Assembly (NCBI RefSeq): GCF_004023625.1
Contig: NZ_ML137714.1
Span: 131,218-195,217 of the forward strand
Source: Streptomyces cavernae
Lineage (GTDB): Bacteria > Actinomycetota > Actinomycetes > Streptomycetales > Streptomycetaceae
Direction of reading: 5' to 3'
DNA length: 64,000 bases
Part shown: piece by piece, positions 54,348 through 62,839 of the stretch
How positions within the stretch are numbered: the first letter of the stretch is position 1
Layout of the letters: each line of letters opens with the position of its first letter
Program-made: the position numbers and the translations under genes
The notes under the pieces: generated by a model
The model's database searches: none
Seen by the model: only the letters and a program-made list of their open reading frames with translations
What the model was told of the DNA's origin: nothing

Positions 54348-57300
54348 GTGAGCGACTCCCACGAGAACGCCTACCTGCGCTTCCCGCATCTCAGCGGCGA
54401 CCGGCTCTGCTTCACCGCCGAGGACGATGTGTGGGTGGCGCCGCTCGACGGCCCGGGGCGGGCCCGCCGGCTCACCGTCGACCGCACCAAGGCCGGCCAT
54501 CCCCGCTTCTCCCCGGACGGCCGGCACATCGCGTACACGACCTGGCGCAGCCTCGACCCGGAGATACACCTGGCCCCGGTGGACGGCGGGCCCGCCCGGC
54601 GCCTGACCTACTGGGGCAGCCCGGACACCCGGGTCTGCGGCTGGGACCCGGACGGCGACATCCTCGCCGTCGCCTCGCACGGAGCGCCCTTCGCCCACTT
54701 CACCTGGGCCTACAACGTGCCCGTCGACGGCGATCCCGGGCGCAGGCTCCCCTGGGGCCCGGTCTCCGACATCCAGGTCGCCGACATCGCCGGCGAACGC
54801 AAGACCCTGCTGCTCACCGGCACACCCCCGCACGAACCGGCCTCCTGGAAGCGCTACCGCGGCGGCGCGACCGGCCGGCTCTGGCTGCACGGACGGCGCA
54901 TGCTGGAGCACCTCGACGGCCATCTGCACTCCCCGGTGATCGCCGACGGCCGCATCGCCTTCCTCTCCGACCACGAGGGCGTCGGCAACCTCTACTCCTG
55001 CGCCTACGACGGCTCCGACCTGCGGCGCCACACCGACCACGACGACTTCTACGCCCGGCACGCGGCGAGCGACGGTTCACGGATCGTGTACCAGTGCGCG
55101 GGCGAGCTGTGGCTGGTCGACGACCTCGCGGCCGACTCCAAGCCGCGCCGCCTCGACGTACGCCTCGGTGGCGCCCGGGCCGGCCGCCGCCCGTACCAGA
55201 TCCCGGCCGCCCAGCACGTGGACGGCATCTCCGTGGACGAGACCGGCCGCGCGAGCGCAGTCGTCGTACGCGGCAGCCTGTACTGGCTGACCCACCGCGA
55301 CGGCCCGGCCCGGACGATCACCGACACCGCGGGCGCACGGGTGCGGCTGCCCGAGATGCTCGGCTCCGGCGGGCGGGTCGCGTACGTCACGGACGCCGCG
55401 GGCGAGGACGCCGTGGAGATCGCCTACCTGCCCCGGGCCACCGGGGAACGCCCACCCCGCAGACTGGTCTCCGGCAGCCTCGGCCGGGTCCAGGAGCTGG
55501 TGTCCGACCCGGCGGGCGAGCGGCTCGCGGTCGCCTCGAACGACGGACGGCTGCTGCTGATCGACGCCGCGGAGGAGGCGAAGGAGACCGCGGAACGGAC
55601 GGCCGAAGAGGCAGCACTCGAGACGGCGGATGCGACGGCAGAAGCGATAGCCGAACACGCGGGGGAGCAGACGGGGGAGCGAACGGAAAAACAGTCGGCG
55701 CGGCAGACGACGGCGGCCGTACAGACGACGGAGGCGCGACAGCCTCGTGGCGGCGCGCGAGAGATGGCCGAGGACGGCGCGGCCGAGGCAGCCGAGGACG
55801 GCGCAGGCGCGGCCGAGGTGACGGAGCTGATCCGGTCCATCAACGGGCCGGTGCGGGACCTGGCCTTCTCCCCGGACGGGGCGTGGCTCGCCTGGTCGCA
55901 CCCGGGCGTCGGCAGGTCGCTGCGCCAGATCAAGATCGCCCGCATCGCCGGCCCCGGCGAGCGCACCATCGTCGACGTGACGAACGGCCGTTTCGAGGAC
56001 GAGAACCCCGTCTTCACCCGGGACGGCCGCTATCTGGCCTTCCTCTCCTGGCGCGGCTTCGACCCCGTGTACGACGTACATACCGGCGACCTCTCCTTCC
56101 CGCTGGGCTGCCGCCCCCACCTCGTACCCCTGTCGTCGGCGACCCCGTCCCCCTTCGCGCTGCTGCCGGACGGGCGGCCCGCCGCCGGGGGCCTGGACCC
56201 GGCGGAGGACGAGACCGAGGAGGCCGGGCCCCCGGACGGGGCGGTGACGGTCGAGATCGAGGGGCTGGCGAGCCGGGTGACGCCGTTCCCCGTCACGGCC
56301 TCCAAGTACTCCGCGCTGCACCCGGTGGCGGGCGGCGGACTGGTCTGGCTGCGCTGGCCGATCTCGGGCGCGCTCGGCGAGACGTTCGCGAACCCGGCGG
56401 ACACCTCCGGACGGCCCACGCTGGAGCACTTCGGCATCGTGCGGGCCAAACGGTCCGAACTGGTGGACAACCTGGACGCGTTCGCGGTGAGCGGCGACGG
56501 CACCAGGCTCGTCGTCGTCGACGAGGGCGAGCTCAGCGCCGTCCCCGCCACGGAACCCGGTGACCTCGACACCACGGTCTGGATCGACCTGAGGCGCATC
56601 CAGCACGAGGTGGACCCGGCGGCCGAGTGGCGACAGGCGTACGACGAGGCGGGCCGGATCGTCCGCGCGTACTTCTGGGACCCGAACCTCAGCGGCATCG
56701 ACTGGGACGCGGTGCTGGAGCAGTACCACCCTCTCGTCGAACGGGTCGCGTCCCCCGACGAGTTCGCCGACCTGCTGCGGGAGGTACTCGGTGAACTGGG
56801 CACCTCGCACGCGTACGTGACACCGGCCCGCCGCAACGAGGGGCCCGCGCACTACCAGCGGCCGATGGGCCTGCTGGGCGCCGACTTCGTCCGCAGGGGC
56901 GGGGCCTGGGCGGTGCGGCGGATCCTGCCGGGCGAGTCCTCGGACTCCAAGGCGCGATCTCCGCTGGCCGGTACGGGAGTGCGTGAGGGCGCGGTGCTGA
57001 CGCACGTCGACGGCCGCCCGGTCGACCCGCTCACCGGGCCCTACCCCCTCCTGGCCGGCTCCGGAGGGACGACGGTCGAGCTGACGTTCCGGCCGGAGGG
57101 GGACGACCCGCACGGCCACGCCCGCCGGGTGGCGGTGGTGCCCCTGATCGACGAACGCCCGCTGCGCTACCAGGACTGGGTGGCCAGACGGCGGGAAGTC
57201 GTACGGCAGTTGAGCGGGGGCCACTGCGGCTATCTGCACATCCCCGACATGGGCGGCTCGGGCTGGGCGCAGTTCAACCGTGATCTGCGGCTGGAGATGT

Positions 57301-57863
57301 CCCGCCCGGCGCTGATCGTGGACGTACGGGGCAACGCGGGCGGCCACATCAGCGAGTTGGTCGTGGAAAAGCTCACCCGGCGGATCCTGGGCTGGGACCT
57401 CACACGCAACGCGCAGCCCGTGTCGTACGCGTCGAACGCTCCGCGCGGCCCGGTGGTGGCCCTCGCCGACGAGGCGACGTCCTCGGACGGCGACATGATC
57501 ACGGCGGCCTTCAAGCTCCTGGAACTTGGTCCGGTGGTGGGCCAGCGGACCTGGGGCGGGGTGGTCGGCATGACCGGCCGCCACCGCCTCGGCGACGGCA
57601 CGGTCATCACGGTCCCGATGAACGCGGCGTGGTTCGACGCCTACGGCTGGTCGATCGAGAACCGGGGAGTGCTCCCGGACCTCGAGGTCGTACGCACTCC
57701 CCTGGACTGGGCGGAGGGCCGCCACGCACAACTGGCGGACGCGGTGCACCTGGCGCTGGACCTGCTGAAAACCCACCCGGCCGCGGATCCACCGGGGTAC
57801 GCGGGGGTGCCGAACCGCAGCAGGCCCGAGCTGCCACCGAGGGGCGGCCCGGCGCACCACTGA
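54348..57863 (+). CDS. Tricorn protease homologue (S41 family)
   Basis: The 1171-residue cytoplasmic peptidase processes oligopeptides from larger proteases. Order: an N-terminal six/seven-bladed propeller (about 5-400), a second propeller (about 495-690), a core domain, a PDZ-like domain (about 850-930), then the S41 catalytic domain. Catalytic positions seen: Ser820-His821 in GTSHAYV, Ser1046-Asp1047 in DEATSSDGDM, and Glu1104 in IENRGVLPD. A Glu/Ala/Thr-rich linker of about 85 residues (about 407-493), unlike known Tricorn, splits the propellers. GTG 54348. It is divergent from the TetR gene. Confidence 0.93.
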   Translation: MSDSHENAYLRFPHLSGDRLCFTAEDDVWVAPLDGPGRARRLTVDRTKAGHPRFSPDGRHIAYTTWRSLDPEIHLAPVDGGPARRLTYWGSPDTRVCGWDPDGDILAVASHGAPFAHFTWAYNVPVDGDPGRRLPWGPVSDIQVADIAGERKTLLLTGTPPHEPASWKRYRGGATGRLWLHGRRMLEHLDGHLHSPVIADGRIAFLSDHEGVGNLYSCAYDGSDLRRHTDHDDFYARHAASDGSRIVYQCAGELWLVDDLAADSKPRRLDVRLGGARAGRRPYQIPAAQHVDGISVDETGRASAVVVRGSLYWLTHRDGPARTITDTAGARVRLPEMLGSGGRVAYVTDAAGEDAVEIAYLPRATGERPPRRLVSGSLGRVQELVSDPAGERLAVASNDGRLLLIDAAEEAKETAERTAEEAALETADATAEAIAEHAGEQTGERTEKQSARQTTAAVQTTEARQPRGGAREMAEDGAAEAAEDGAGAAEVTELIRSINGPVRDLAFSPDGAWLAWSHPGVGRSLRQIKIARIAGPGERTIVDVTNGRFEDENPVFTRDGRYLAFLSWRGFDPVYDVHTGDLSFPLGCRPHLVPLSSATPSPFALLPDGRPAAGGLDPAEDETEEAGPPDGAVTVEIEGLASRVTPFPVTASKYSALHPVAGGGLVWLRWPISGALGETFANPADTSGRPTLEHFGIVRAKRSELVDNLDAFAVSGDGTRLVVVDEGELSAVPATEPGDLDTTVWIDLRRIQHEVDPAAEWRQAYDEAGRIVRAYFWDPNLSGIDWDAVLEQYHPLVERVASPDEFADLLREVLGELGTSHAYVTPARRNEGPAHYQRPMGLLGADFVRRGGAWAVRRILPGESSDSKARSPLAGTGVREGAVLTHVDGRPVDPLTGPYPLLAGSGGTTVELTFRPEGDDPHGHARRVAVVPLIDERPLRYQDWVARRREVVRQLSGGHCGYLHIPDMGGSGWAQFNRDLRLEMSRPALIVDVRGNAGGHISELVVEKLTRRILGWDLTRNAQPVSYASNAPRGPVVALADEATSSDGDMITAAFKLLELGPVVGQRTWGGVVGMTGRHRLGDGTVITVPMNAAWFDAYGWSIENRGVLPDLEVVRTPLDWAEGRHAQLADAVHLALDLLKTHPAADPPGYAGVPNRSRPELPPRGGPAHH

Positions 57864-57906
57864 AGCCGTCGCCCCCATCGGCGACCGCCGAAAGCCCCGG
57901 CGTGAC

Positions 57907-57936
57907 GTCCCCGGAACCCCCGGGCCTTCCGGGGAC
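57907..57936 (+). terminator. Hairpin after the Tricorn gene
   Basis: GTCCCCGGAA (57907-57916) pairs perfectly with TTCCGGGGAC (57927-57936) with a ten-base loop CCCCCGGGCC. It lies between convergent genes. Confidence 0.75.
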
Positions 57937-57975
57937 CGAGGCGCAGCTGGGCGCGTCCACGCGGGGCAACCGGCG

Positions 57976-58290
57976 TCAGGCGTCGTAATCCTGGTTCAGC
58001 CGGTCCTCCGCCTCGCGTATGGCATCCCGCACGGGATCCTGCGCATTGCGCGCCGGGGGCTCCGCCTCGCGGCCCCGGCGCGCGCGCCGAGCCCCCTCCT
58101 GCTTCTTCGCGGCACGGACCTTCTGCTTGCCCTGCCCGGAGGCCCGCTCGCCGGAACCGGAGGCCCGCTCGCCCTGCCCGGAAGTCCGCTCGCCCGGCCG
58201 TGCGGCCCGCTCGCCCGGACCGGAGGCCTGCCGGCCCTGCCCGGAAGCCCGTCGGCCCTTGTCCTGGTCCTGGTCCTGGTCCTTGCCCAT
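57976..58290 (-). CDS. Low-complexity charged protein of unknown function
   Basis: The 104 residues begin MGKDQDQDQDKGRR and continue with about seven repeats of the type GERASGQ/GERTSG (about 15-62), then a Lys/Arg-rich stretch and a C-terminal helix DPVRDAIREAEDRLNQDYDA. The last 20 residues look like a conserved tail, so the gene is probably real even though the middle is repetitive. The DNA repeat unit is 18-21 bases. ATG 58290 follows a GGAG site in AACAGGAGTGACACCC. Intrinsic disorder is likely; function unknown. Confidence 0.65.
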   Translation of the reverse strand: MGKDQDQDQDKGRRASGQGRQASGPGERAARPGERTSGQGERASGSGERASGQGKQKVRAAKKQEGARRARRGREAEPPARNAQDPVRDAIREAEDRLNQDYDA

Positions 58291-58377
58291 GGGTGTCACT
58301 CCTGTTGCAGTGAGGTGATCAAGGCGGAACCAGACTGACATGACCGAACAAAGCCCGCATTTCGGTCGATCACCCCA

Positions 58378-59268
58378 TCAGTCACGCACCGTGTTCGGGG
58401 CCTTCCGGGCCTGCTCGTCGGCGGCCCCACCGGCCCCGACCAGCCCGGTCCGCACCACGCCCAGCCGTGGCTCGACCCGCCGCATCTCCCGCTGCGACAC
58501 CGTCCCGATGACCGCGGGCAGATACCCGCGCACCCCCTGCATCCCCCGCAACCACCACTGCCCGTACACATGCGCGGCCCGGCGCTCGATCCCCGCCACG
58601 ATCCGTTCGACCGCCGGCCCGAGCGGGTACGTCTTGTTCGCCGGCCACGGCAGCCGCTGCCGCATCTCCCGCATCACACCGTCCTGGTCGGCGCCGCGCA
58701 CCATGTCCGTGTCCGTCCAGGACAGATACGCGACCCCGACCCGTACCCCCTGGTGGCCGACCTCGGCGCGAAGGCTGTGCGCATACGCCTCCACACCCGC
58801 CTTGGACGCGCAGTACGCCGTCATCAACGGCGCGTGCGACATGGCGGCGAGCGAGGCGATCTGGAGCAGATAGCCGCGGCTCTCCAGCAACGCGGGCAGG
58901 AACGCCCGACCCGTCACCGCAGAACCGATCAGGTTCACCTCGATGACCCGGCGCCAGGACCGCGGGTCCGAAGCCGCGAACGTCCCGCCGTTGGCGACCC
59001 CGGCGTTGGCGACGACCACGTCCACCTTCCCGAACCGCTCCCTGACCTCGGCCGCGACCCGCGCCATCGTCTCCTCGTCGGTGACGTCGGCCAACCAGTA
59101 CTCGGTGCCGAGCCGCTCCGCGACCCGTTTCAGCTCGGTCTCCTCCAGGCCGACCAGCGCCACCCGCGCGCCGCGCGCCGTGAGTTTGCGGGCGAGGAGT
59201 TCCCCGATCCCGCGCGCCGCCCCCGTGACGACCACGACCTGCCCCTCCAGGCCGATCACCCTGCTCAT
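58378..59268 (-). CDS. Short-chain dehydrogenase/reductase
   Basis: The 296-residue NAD(P)-dependent oxidoreductase has TGAARGIGELLARKL (TGxxxGIG, about 15-29), NAG in VVANAGVANGG, a catalytic Ser in QIASLAAM and YCASKAG (Tyr/Lys). The C-terminal ~60 residues extend beyond the classical SDR core. It is the last gene of the BVMO-hydrolase-SDR operon; its start overlaps the hydrolase stop (ATGA). In context it probably oxidises the alcohol released by ester cleavage. Confidence 0.9.
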   Translation of the reverse strand: MSRVIGLEGQVVVVTGAARGIGELLARKLTARGARVALVGLEETELKRVAERLGTEYWLADVTDEETMARVAAEVRERFGKVDVVVANAGVANGGTFAASDPRSWRRVIEVNLIGSAVTGRAFLPALLESRGYLLQIASLAAMSHAPLMTAYCASKAGVEAYAHSLRAEVGHQGVRVGVAYLSWTDTDMVRGADQDGVMREMRQRLPWPANKTYPLGPAVERIVAGIERRAAHVYGQWWLRGMQGVRGYLPAVIGTVSQREMRRVEPRLGVVRTGLVGAGGAADEQARKAPNTVRD

Positions 59269-60206
59269 GCGCCCGCCTCCTCAAGTTCGTCCGCGTCGCT
59301 CACATACGAGGTCACCAGTTCACGTATACGCCCGGACACCAGCTCCGGCGCCTCCACCGGAGTCATATGGCCGATGCCCGGCAGTTCGGTGCTGCCGACG
59401 CAGTACGGCAGCGCGGCGACCAGCGCCCGTGCCTGCACCGGCGGGGTCAGCCGGTCCGCCGTGCCCACGACCACGGCCGTGGGCACCGTCAACTCCCCCA
59501 CGCCCCGGTCGAGATCCAGCCCGCCGAGCACATGCGCCCACGAGTAGCGCACCTTCCGCGGACAGGCGTGCACGATCCGCGCGCACGCGTCGACCATCTC
59601 CGGCGGCGAACCGGCGCCGAGGGTCAGGTACTTGACGATCCGTCTGGCGGGAGGTGTGACCGGCCCGTAGGGCGCCCGCAACCCGAGCAGCGCCGCGGTG
59701 AACCGGTCACGCAGTGCTCCGGCCCGCAGCAGCGGCACCACCAGCGACTGGGCTGTCAGCCGCGAACTGCCCGTGCTGCACAGCAGTACGCCCGCCGCGT
59801 GCTCCCGGAAACCCGGTCGTCCGGCCGCCGCCAGCAAGGTCATCCCGCCCATGGAGTGCCCGGCCAGCACGGCCTTCTCGCCCGGCGCGAGGGCGGCCGC
59901 GAGCACCGCCTCGAAGTCGTCGGCGAGAACCTCCGTGGAATAGCCGCGCACATCGGCCACCTCGCTGCGGCCGTGCCCCCGCTGGTCGTACACGATCACC
60001 CGGTGGTCCCGCGCGAGATCGCGGATCTGGGCCGCCCAGAAGGCGGTCGAGCAGGTCCAGCCGTGCGAAAGCACGACGGCCGGGTCGCCGTCCCTGCCGT
60101 GCACCTCGACGTGGAGGCGGGCGCCGTCCGCGGAGACGGCGGTCAGTTCGCGGGCGGGGTCGGGCGGGGCGTAGGGCCCGTCGGCGGGACGCGTGCGCCG
60201 GTTCAT
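59265..60206 (-). CDS. Alpha/beta hydrolase in the BVMO operon
   Basis: The 313-residue hydrolase has VVLSHGWTCSTAFW (oxyanion HG), the nucleophile elbow VLAGHSMGGMTLLAAAG, Asp in VVVGTADRLTPP, and the C-terminal His in LPGIGHMTPVEAPE. No signal peptide is seen. It overlaps the monooxygenase gene (GTGA/ATGA type) and the SDR gene, so all three are translated together. The likely role is hydrolysis of the ester or lactone made by the monooxygenase; substrate unknown. Confidence 0.9.
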   Translation of the reverse strand: MNRRTRPADGPYAPPDPARELTAVSADGARLHVEVHGRDGDPAVVLSHGWTCSTAFWAAQIRDLARDHRVIVYDQRGHGRSEVADVRGYSTEVLADDFEAVLAAALAPGEKAVLAGHSMGGMTLLAAAGRPGFREHAAGVLLCSTGSSRLTAQSLVVPLLRAGALRDRFTAALLGLRAPYGPVTPPARRIVKYLTLGAGSPPEMVDACARIVHACPRKVRYSWAHVLGGLDLDRGVGELTVPTAVVVGTADRLTPPVQARALVAALPYCVGSTELPGIGHMTPVEAPELVSGRIRELVTSYVSDADELEEAGA

Positions 60207-61771
60207 GCGTTGACCTTCCCGTCGACGTGTTCGCCGCGTTCACCGCGTTCGCCCTGTACGCCGTTCACGCCGTGTGCGCGGTGGGCGTTCGCGCTCGGAT
60301 CACCGCCGCGCAGCACCTCGTACTCCGCCAGATCGACCCGCCGGGTCGCGCTGCGGAACTCCCCCGTCGTCCCCGGCCAGAGGGCGGAGTTGTTCCCGCG
60401 CTCGTCGAGGTACCAACTGGTGCAGCCACCGGTGCTCCAGACAGTGCGCCGCATCCGTTCCTGCACCTTGCGGTTCCAGTCGTCCACCGCGCCCGGACGG
60501 GCGTCGAGGGCGACCCGGCCGCCGAGCACGTCCAACTGCCGCAGGAAGTCGGCCATGTAGTTCAGCTGGGACTCGATCATCAGGATCATGCTGGAGTTCC
60601 CCAGCCCCGTGTTGGGCCCGATGATCGACAGCCAGTTGGGGAACCCGGCGGCCGACGCTCCGCGCAGCGCCCGCATCCCTTCCCTCCAACTCTCGCTCAG
60701 CGTGCGGCCCTCGGCCCCCACGACCCGCTCGGCGATCGGCATGTCCGTGACGTGGAAGCCCGTGCCGAAGACGATCACGTCGGCCTCGGCCGTACTGCCG
60801 TCGGAGGCGACGAGGGTGGAGCCACGGACCTCGCTGAGCCCGCCGGAGATCACGTCGACGTTGGGCCGGACGACCGCCGGATAGTAGGAGTTGGAGAGCA
60901 GGATCCGCTTGCAGCCCATGCGGTAGTTCGGGGTCAGCCGGGCCCGCAGCTCGGGGTCCTTGACCGTCCGCGCGAGATTGCGTCTCGCCACCTGCTCCAC
61001 CAGCCTGAGTTCACCCGGCCGTTTGGTGAAGGCATGGACCTGCAACTCTCGGATGCCCCAGAGGAATCCGCGCCGGATCTGCGTCGTGAAGGGCAGCGCC
61101 CGGTGCAGCCGGCGCTCGAGCGCGCCGATCTCCCGGTCGACGCGGGGCAGCACCCACGGCGGGGTGCGCTGGAAGAGGGTGAGCCGCGAGACGTGGGGCT
61201 GGATCTCCGGCACGATCTGGATCGCGGAGGCCCCCGTGCCGATCACCGCGACCCGCTCGCCGCGCAGATCGTGGTCGTGGTCCCAGCGGGCCGTGTGGAA
61301 AACCTTGCCGGGAAAGGAGTCGAGGCCGGGGATGTCCGGGATCCTGGGCTCGGACAGCGGCCCGGTGGCGGAGACGACGACGTCGGCGGAGAACCTGCCG
61401 CCGCTGGTCTCGATCTCCCACCGCAGCCGCTCGGGGTCCCAGATCATCAACTTCACCTCGGCGCCGAAGCGGATGTGCGGCCGCAGCCGGAAGACATCCG
61501 TCACCCGCTCCAGATAGTCGCGGATGTGCTCCTGCCCGGAAAAGGCGCGCGGCCAGTCGGGGTTGGGGGCGAACGAGAAGGAGTAGAGGTGCGAGGGCAC
61601 GTCGCAGGCGCAGCCCGGATAACTGTTGTCGCGCCAGGTGCCGCCCACGCTGTCGGCCCGTTCCAGGACGACGAAGTCGGTGATCCCTTCGCGCCGCAGC
61701 CGCACGGCGGCCCCGAGCCCACCGAACCCGGAGCCGATCACCGCCACTCGCACATGCTCGTGTCCGGCCAT
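60203..61771 (-). CDS. Baeyer-Villiger-type flavin monooxygenase
   Basis: The 522-residue FAD/NADPH enzyme has the FAD-binding VAVIGSGFGGLGAAV at the N-terminus, the BVMO fingerprint FPGKVFHTARWDHD (FxGxxxHxxxW-D), and the NADPH site VAVIGTGASAIQIVPE. It carries out oxygen insertion next to a carbonyl. The C-terminal tail is basic and repetitive (GERGERGEHVDG). ATG 61771 has AAGGAGGTTCC upstream and is preferred over the longer frame. It is first in a three-gene operon, divergent from a MerR gene. Confidence 0.92.
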   Translation of the reverse strand: MAGHEHVRVAVIGSGFGGLGAAVRLRREGITDFVVLERADSVGGTWRDNSYPGCACDVPSHLYSFSFAPNPDWPRAFSGQEHIRDYLERVTDVFRLRPHIRFGAEVKLMIWDPERLRWEIETSGGRFSADVVVSATGPLSEPRIPDIPGLDSFPGKVFHTARWDHDHDLRGERVAVIGTGASAIQIVPEIQPHVSRLTLFQRTPPWVLPRVDREIGALERRLHRALPFTTQIRRGFLWGIRELQVHAFTKRPGELRLVEQVARRNLARTVKDPELRARLTPNYRMGCKRILLSNSYYPAVVRPNVDVISGGLSEVRGSTLVASDGSTAEADVIVFGTGFHVTDMPIAERVVGAEGRTLSESWREGMRALRGASAAGFPNWLSIIGPNTGLGNSSMILMIESQLNYMADFLRQLDVLGGRVALDARPGAVDDWNRKVQERMRRTVWSTGGCTSWYLDERGNNSALWPGTTGEFRSATRRVDLAEYEVLRGGDPSANAHRAHGVNGVQGERGERGEHVDGKVNA

Positions 61772-61806
61772 CCGGAACCTCCTTGATCCGCACGCCTGGT
61801 GGAACC

Positions 61807-61826
61807 GTGCCAGTGAACGCTGGCAC
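61807..61826. promoter_or_regulatory. 20-base dyad between the BVMO operon and merR
   Basis: GTGCCAG-TGAACG-CTGGCAC is a perfect seven-base inverted repeat with a six-base spacer, 36 bases upstream of the BVMO start. A smaller TACCGGCGGTA dyad lies nearer the merR start (about 61880-61892). The position and form suit an operator for the divergent MerR regulator. Confidence 0.7.
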
Positions 61827-61909
61827 AATGGGGAGGGTAGGGCAGCCGCCAACTCCTGGGTAGAGGTCGGGGCAAGGAAGTTACCGGCGGTACAACATAA
61901 GGTGCTGGC

Positions 61910-62728
61910 GTGGCCGAGGGATCAGGAAAACGGAAGCGAGGGGCGCGCGAGCGCACCGCGTCGTCGGCCCCGCCGCAGGGCCGCACGGCCGGCGACCAGG
62001 GACGCGGCCGGACGGGCCCCGACCGAGCGGTACCCGACCGGACGGGACCCGGCAAGCGCGAGTACCGCATGGAGGAGTTGGCCGGACTGGCCGGCATCAC
62101 GGTGCGCACGCTGCGCTTCTACCGCGAACGCAAACTGCTCGCGCCACCGCGCCGGGAGGGCCGTATCGCCTGGTACGACGAGACCCACCTGGCCCGTCTG
62201 CGCACGATCTCCGCGCTCCTGGAGCGGGGCCACACCCTCAGCGGTATCGCGGAGTTGGCCGAGGCCTTCGACCACGGCCGCAACGTGGGGGAACTGCTGG
62301 GCCTCGGCGCCCCCAGCGAGGAGACACCGGTCCGCCTCTCCCCCGAGGAACTGGCCGACTTCTTCGGCGGCCAGGCGACCCCGGAGAACCTCGCCACCGC
62401 ACTGGACCTCGGCTACCTCGGCACGGACGGCGGTGAGATCGTCCACATCAGCCGCCGCCTGCTCGACGCGTCGGCGGCACTGGTCCGCGAGGGCATCCCC
62501 CTGGCGGATGTCCTGGCCGCGGCCCACCGCGTACGAGCCCACGCCGACGCCCTGGCCGAGATCTTCACCGACCTGGTCCTGACCGGAGACCGCACCCCCG
62601 AGGACCTCCAACGCCTGCGCCCCCTGGCGAAGAGCGTGATGGAGGCGGAGGTGTCGATGGCACTGGACAGAAGGCTGCAGGCACGACAGCAGGACCAAGG
62701 GCGCCGAGAAGCCCTGGAGTCGCCCTAG
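61910..62728 (+). CDS. MerR-family regulator divergent from the BVMO operon
   Basis: The 272-residue protein has an N-terminal ~50-residue Arg/Pro-rich extension, then the MerR winged helix YRMEELAGLAGITVRTLRFYRERKLLAPPRREG (described by motif only: EELAGLAGITVRTLRFYRE and KLLAPPRREGR), a coiled-coil dimer helix, and a long C-terminal effector domain with no Cys cluster, so it probably binds an organic ligand rather than a metal. The GTG 61910 start gives the extension; ATG 62070 would give a MerR without it. Its last codons and stop are repeated immediately downstream. Confidence 0.88.
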   Translation: MAEGSGKRKRGARERTASSAPPQGRTAGDQGRGRTGPDRAVPDRTGPGKREYRMEELAGLAGITVRTLRFYRERKLLAPPRREGRIAWYDETHLARLRTISALLERGHTLSGIAELAEAFDHGRNVGELLGLGAPSEETPVRLSPEELADFFGGQATPENLATALDLGYLGTDGGEIVHISRRLLDASAALVREGIPLADVLAAAHRVRAHADALAEIFTDLVLTGDRTPEDLQRLRPLAKSVMEAEVSMALDRRLQARQQDQGRREALESP

Positions 62729-62748
62729 ACGCCCCGGAGTCGCCTTAG
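62711..62748 (+). repeat. Duplicated merR 3' end including the stop codon
   Basis: GCCCTGGAGTCGCCCTAG (62711-62728, ending with the merR stop) is followed two bases later by GCCCCGGAGTCGCCTTAG (62731-62748), 16 of 18 identical. Confidence 0.88.
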
Positions 62749-62839
62749 CCTCGATCCACCGGGCAATAGCCGGTCCAGGGCTTGGACATGAAGACGCGGA
62801 TGCCCTCTGAGCTGGGATGATGGGACTTCCTAGGGTTCC

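Noticed and set aside
55077..57878. A 933-codon minus-strand open frame over the Tricorn gene
   Set aside because: Shadow of the catalytic gene on the plus strand; no motif of its own.
58378..62728. Fragment of a secondary-metabolite cluster
   Set aside because: The monooxygenase operon has no core biosynthetic enzyme nearby; it reads as a small catabolic unit.
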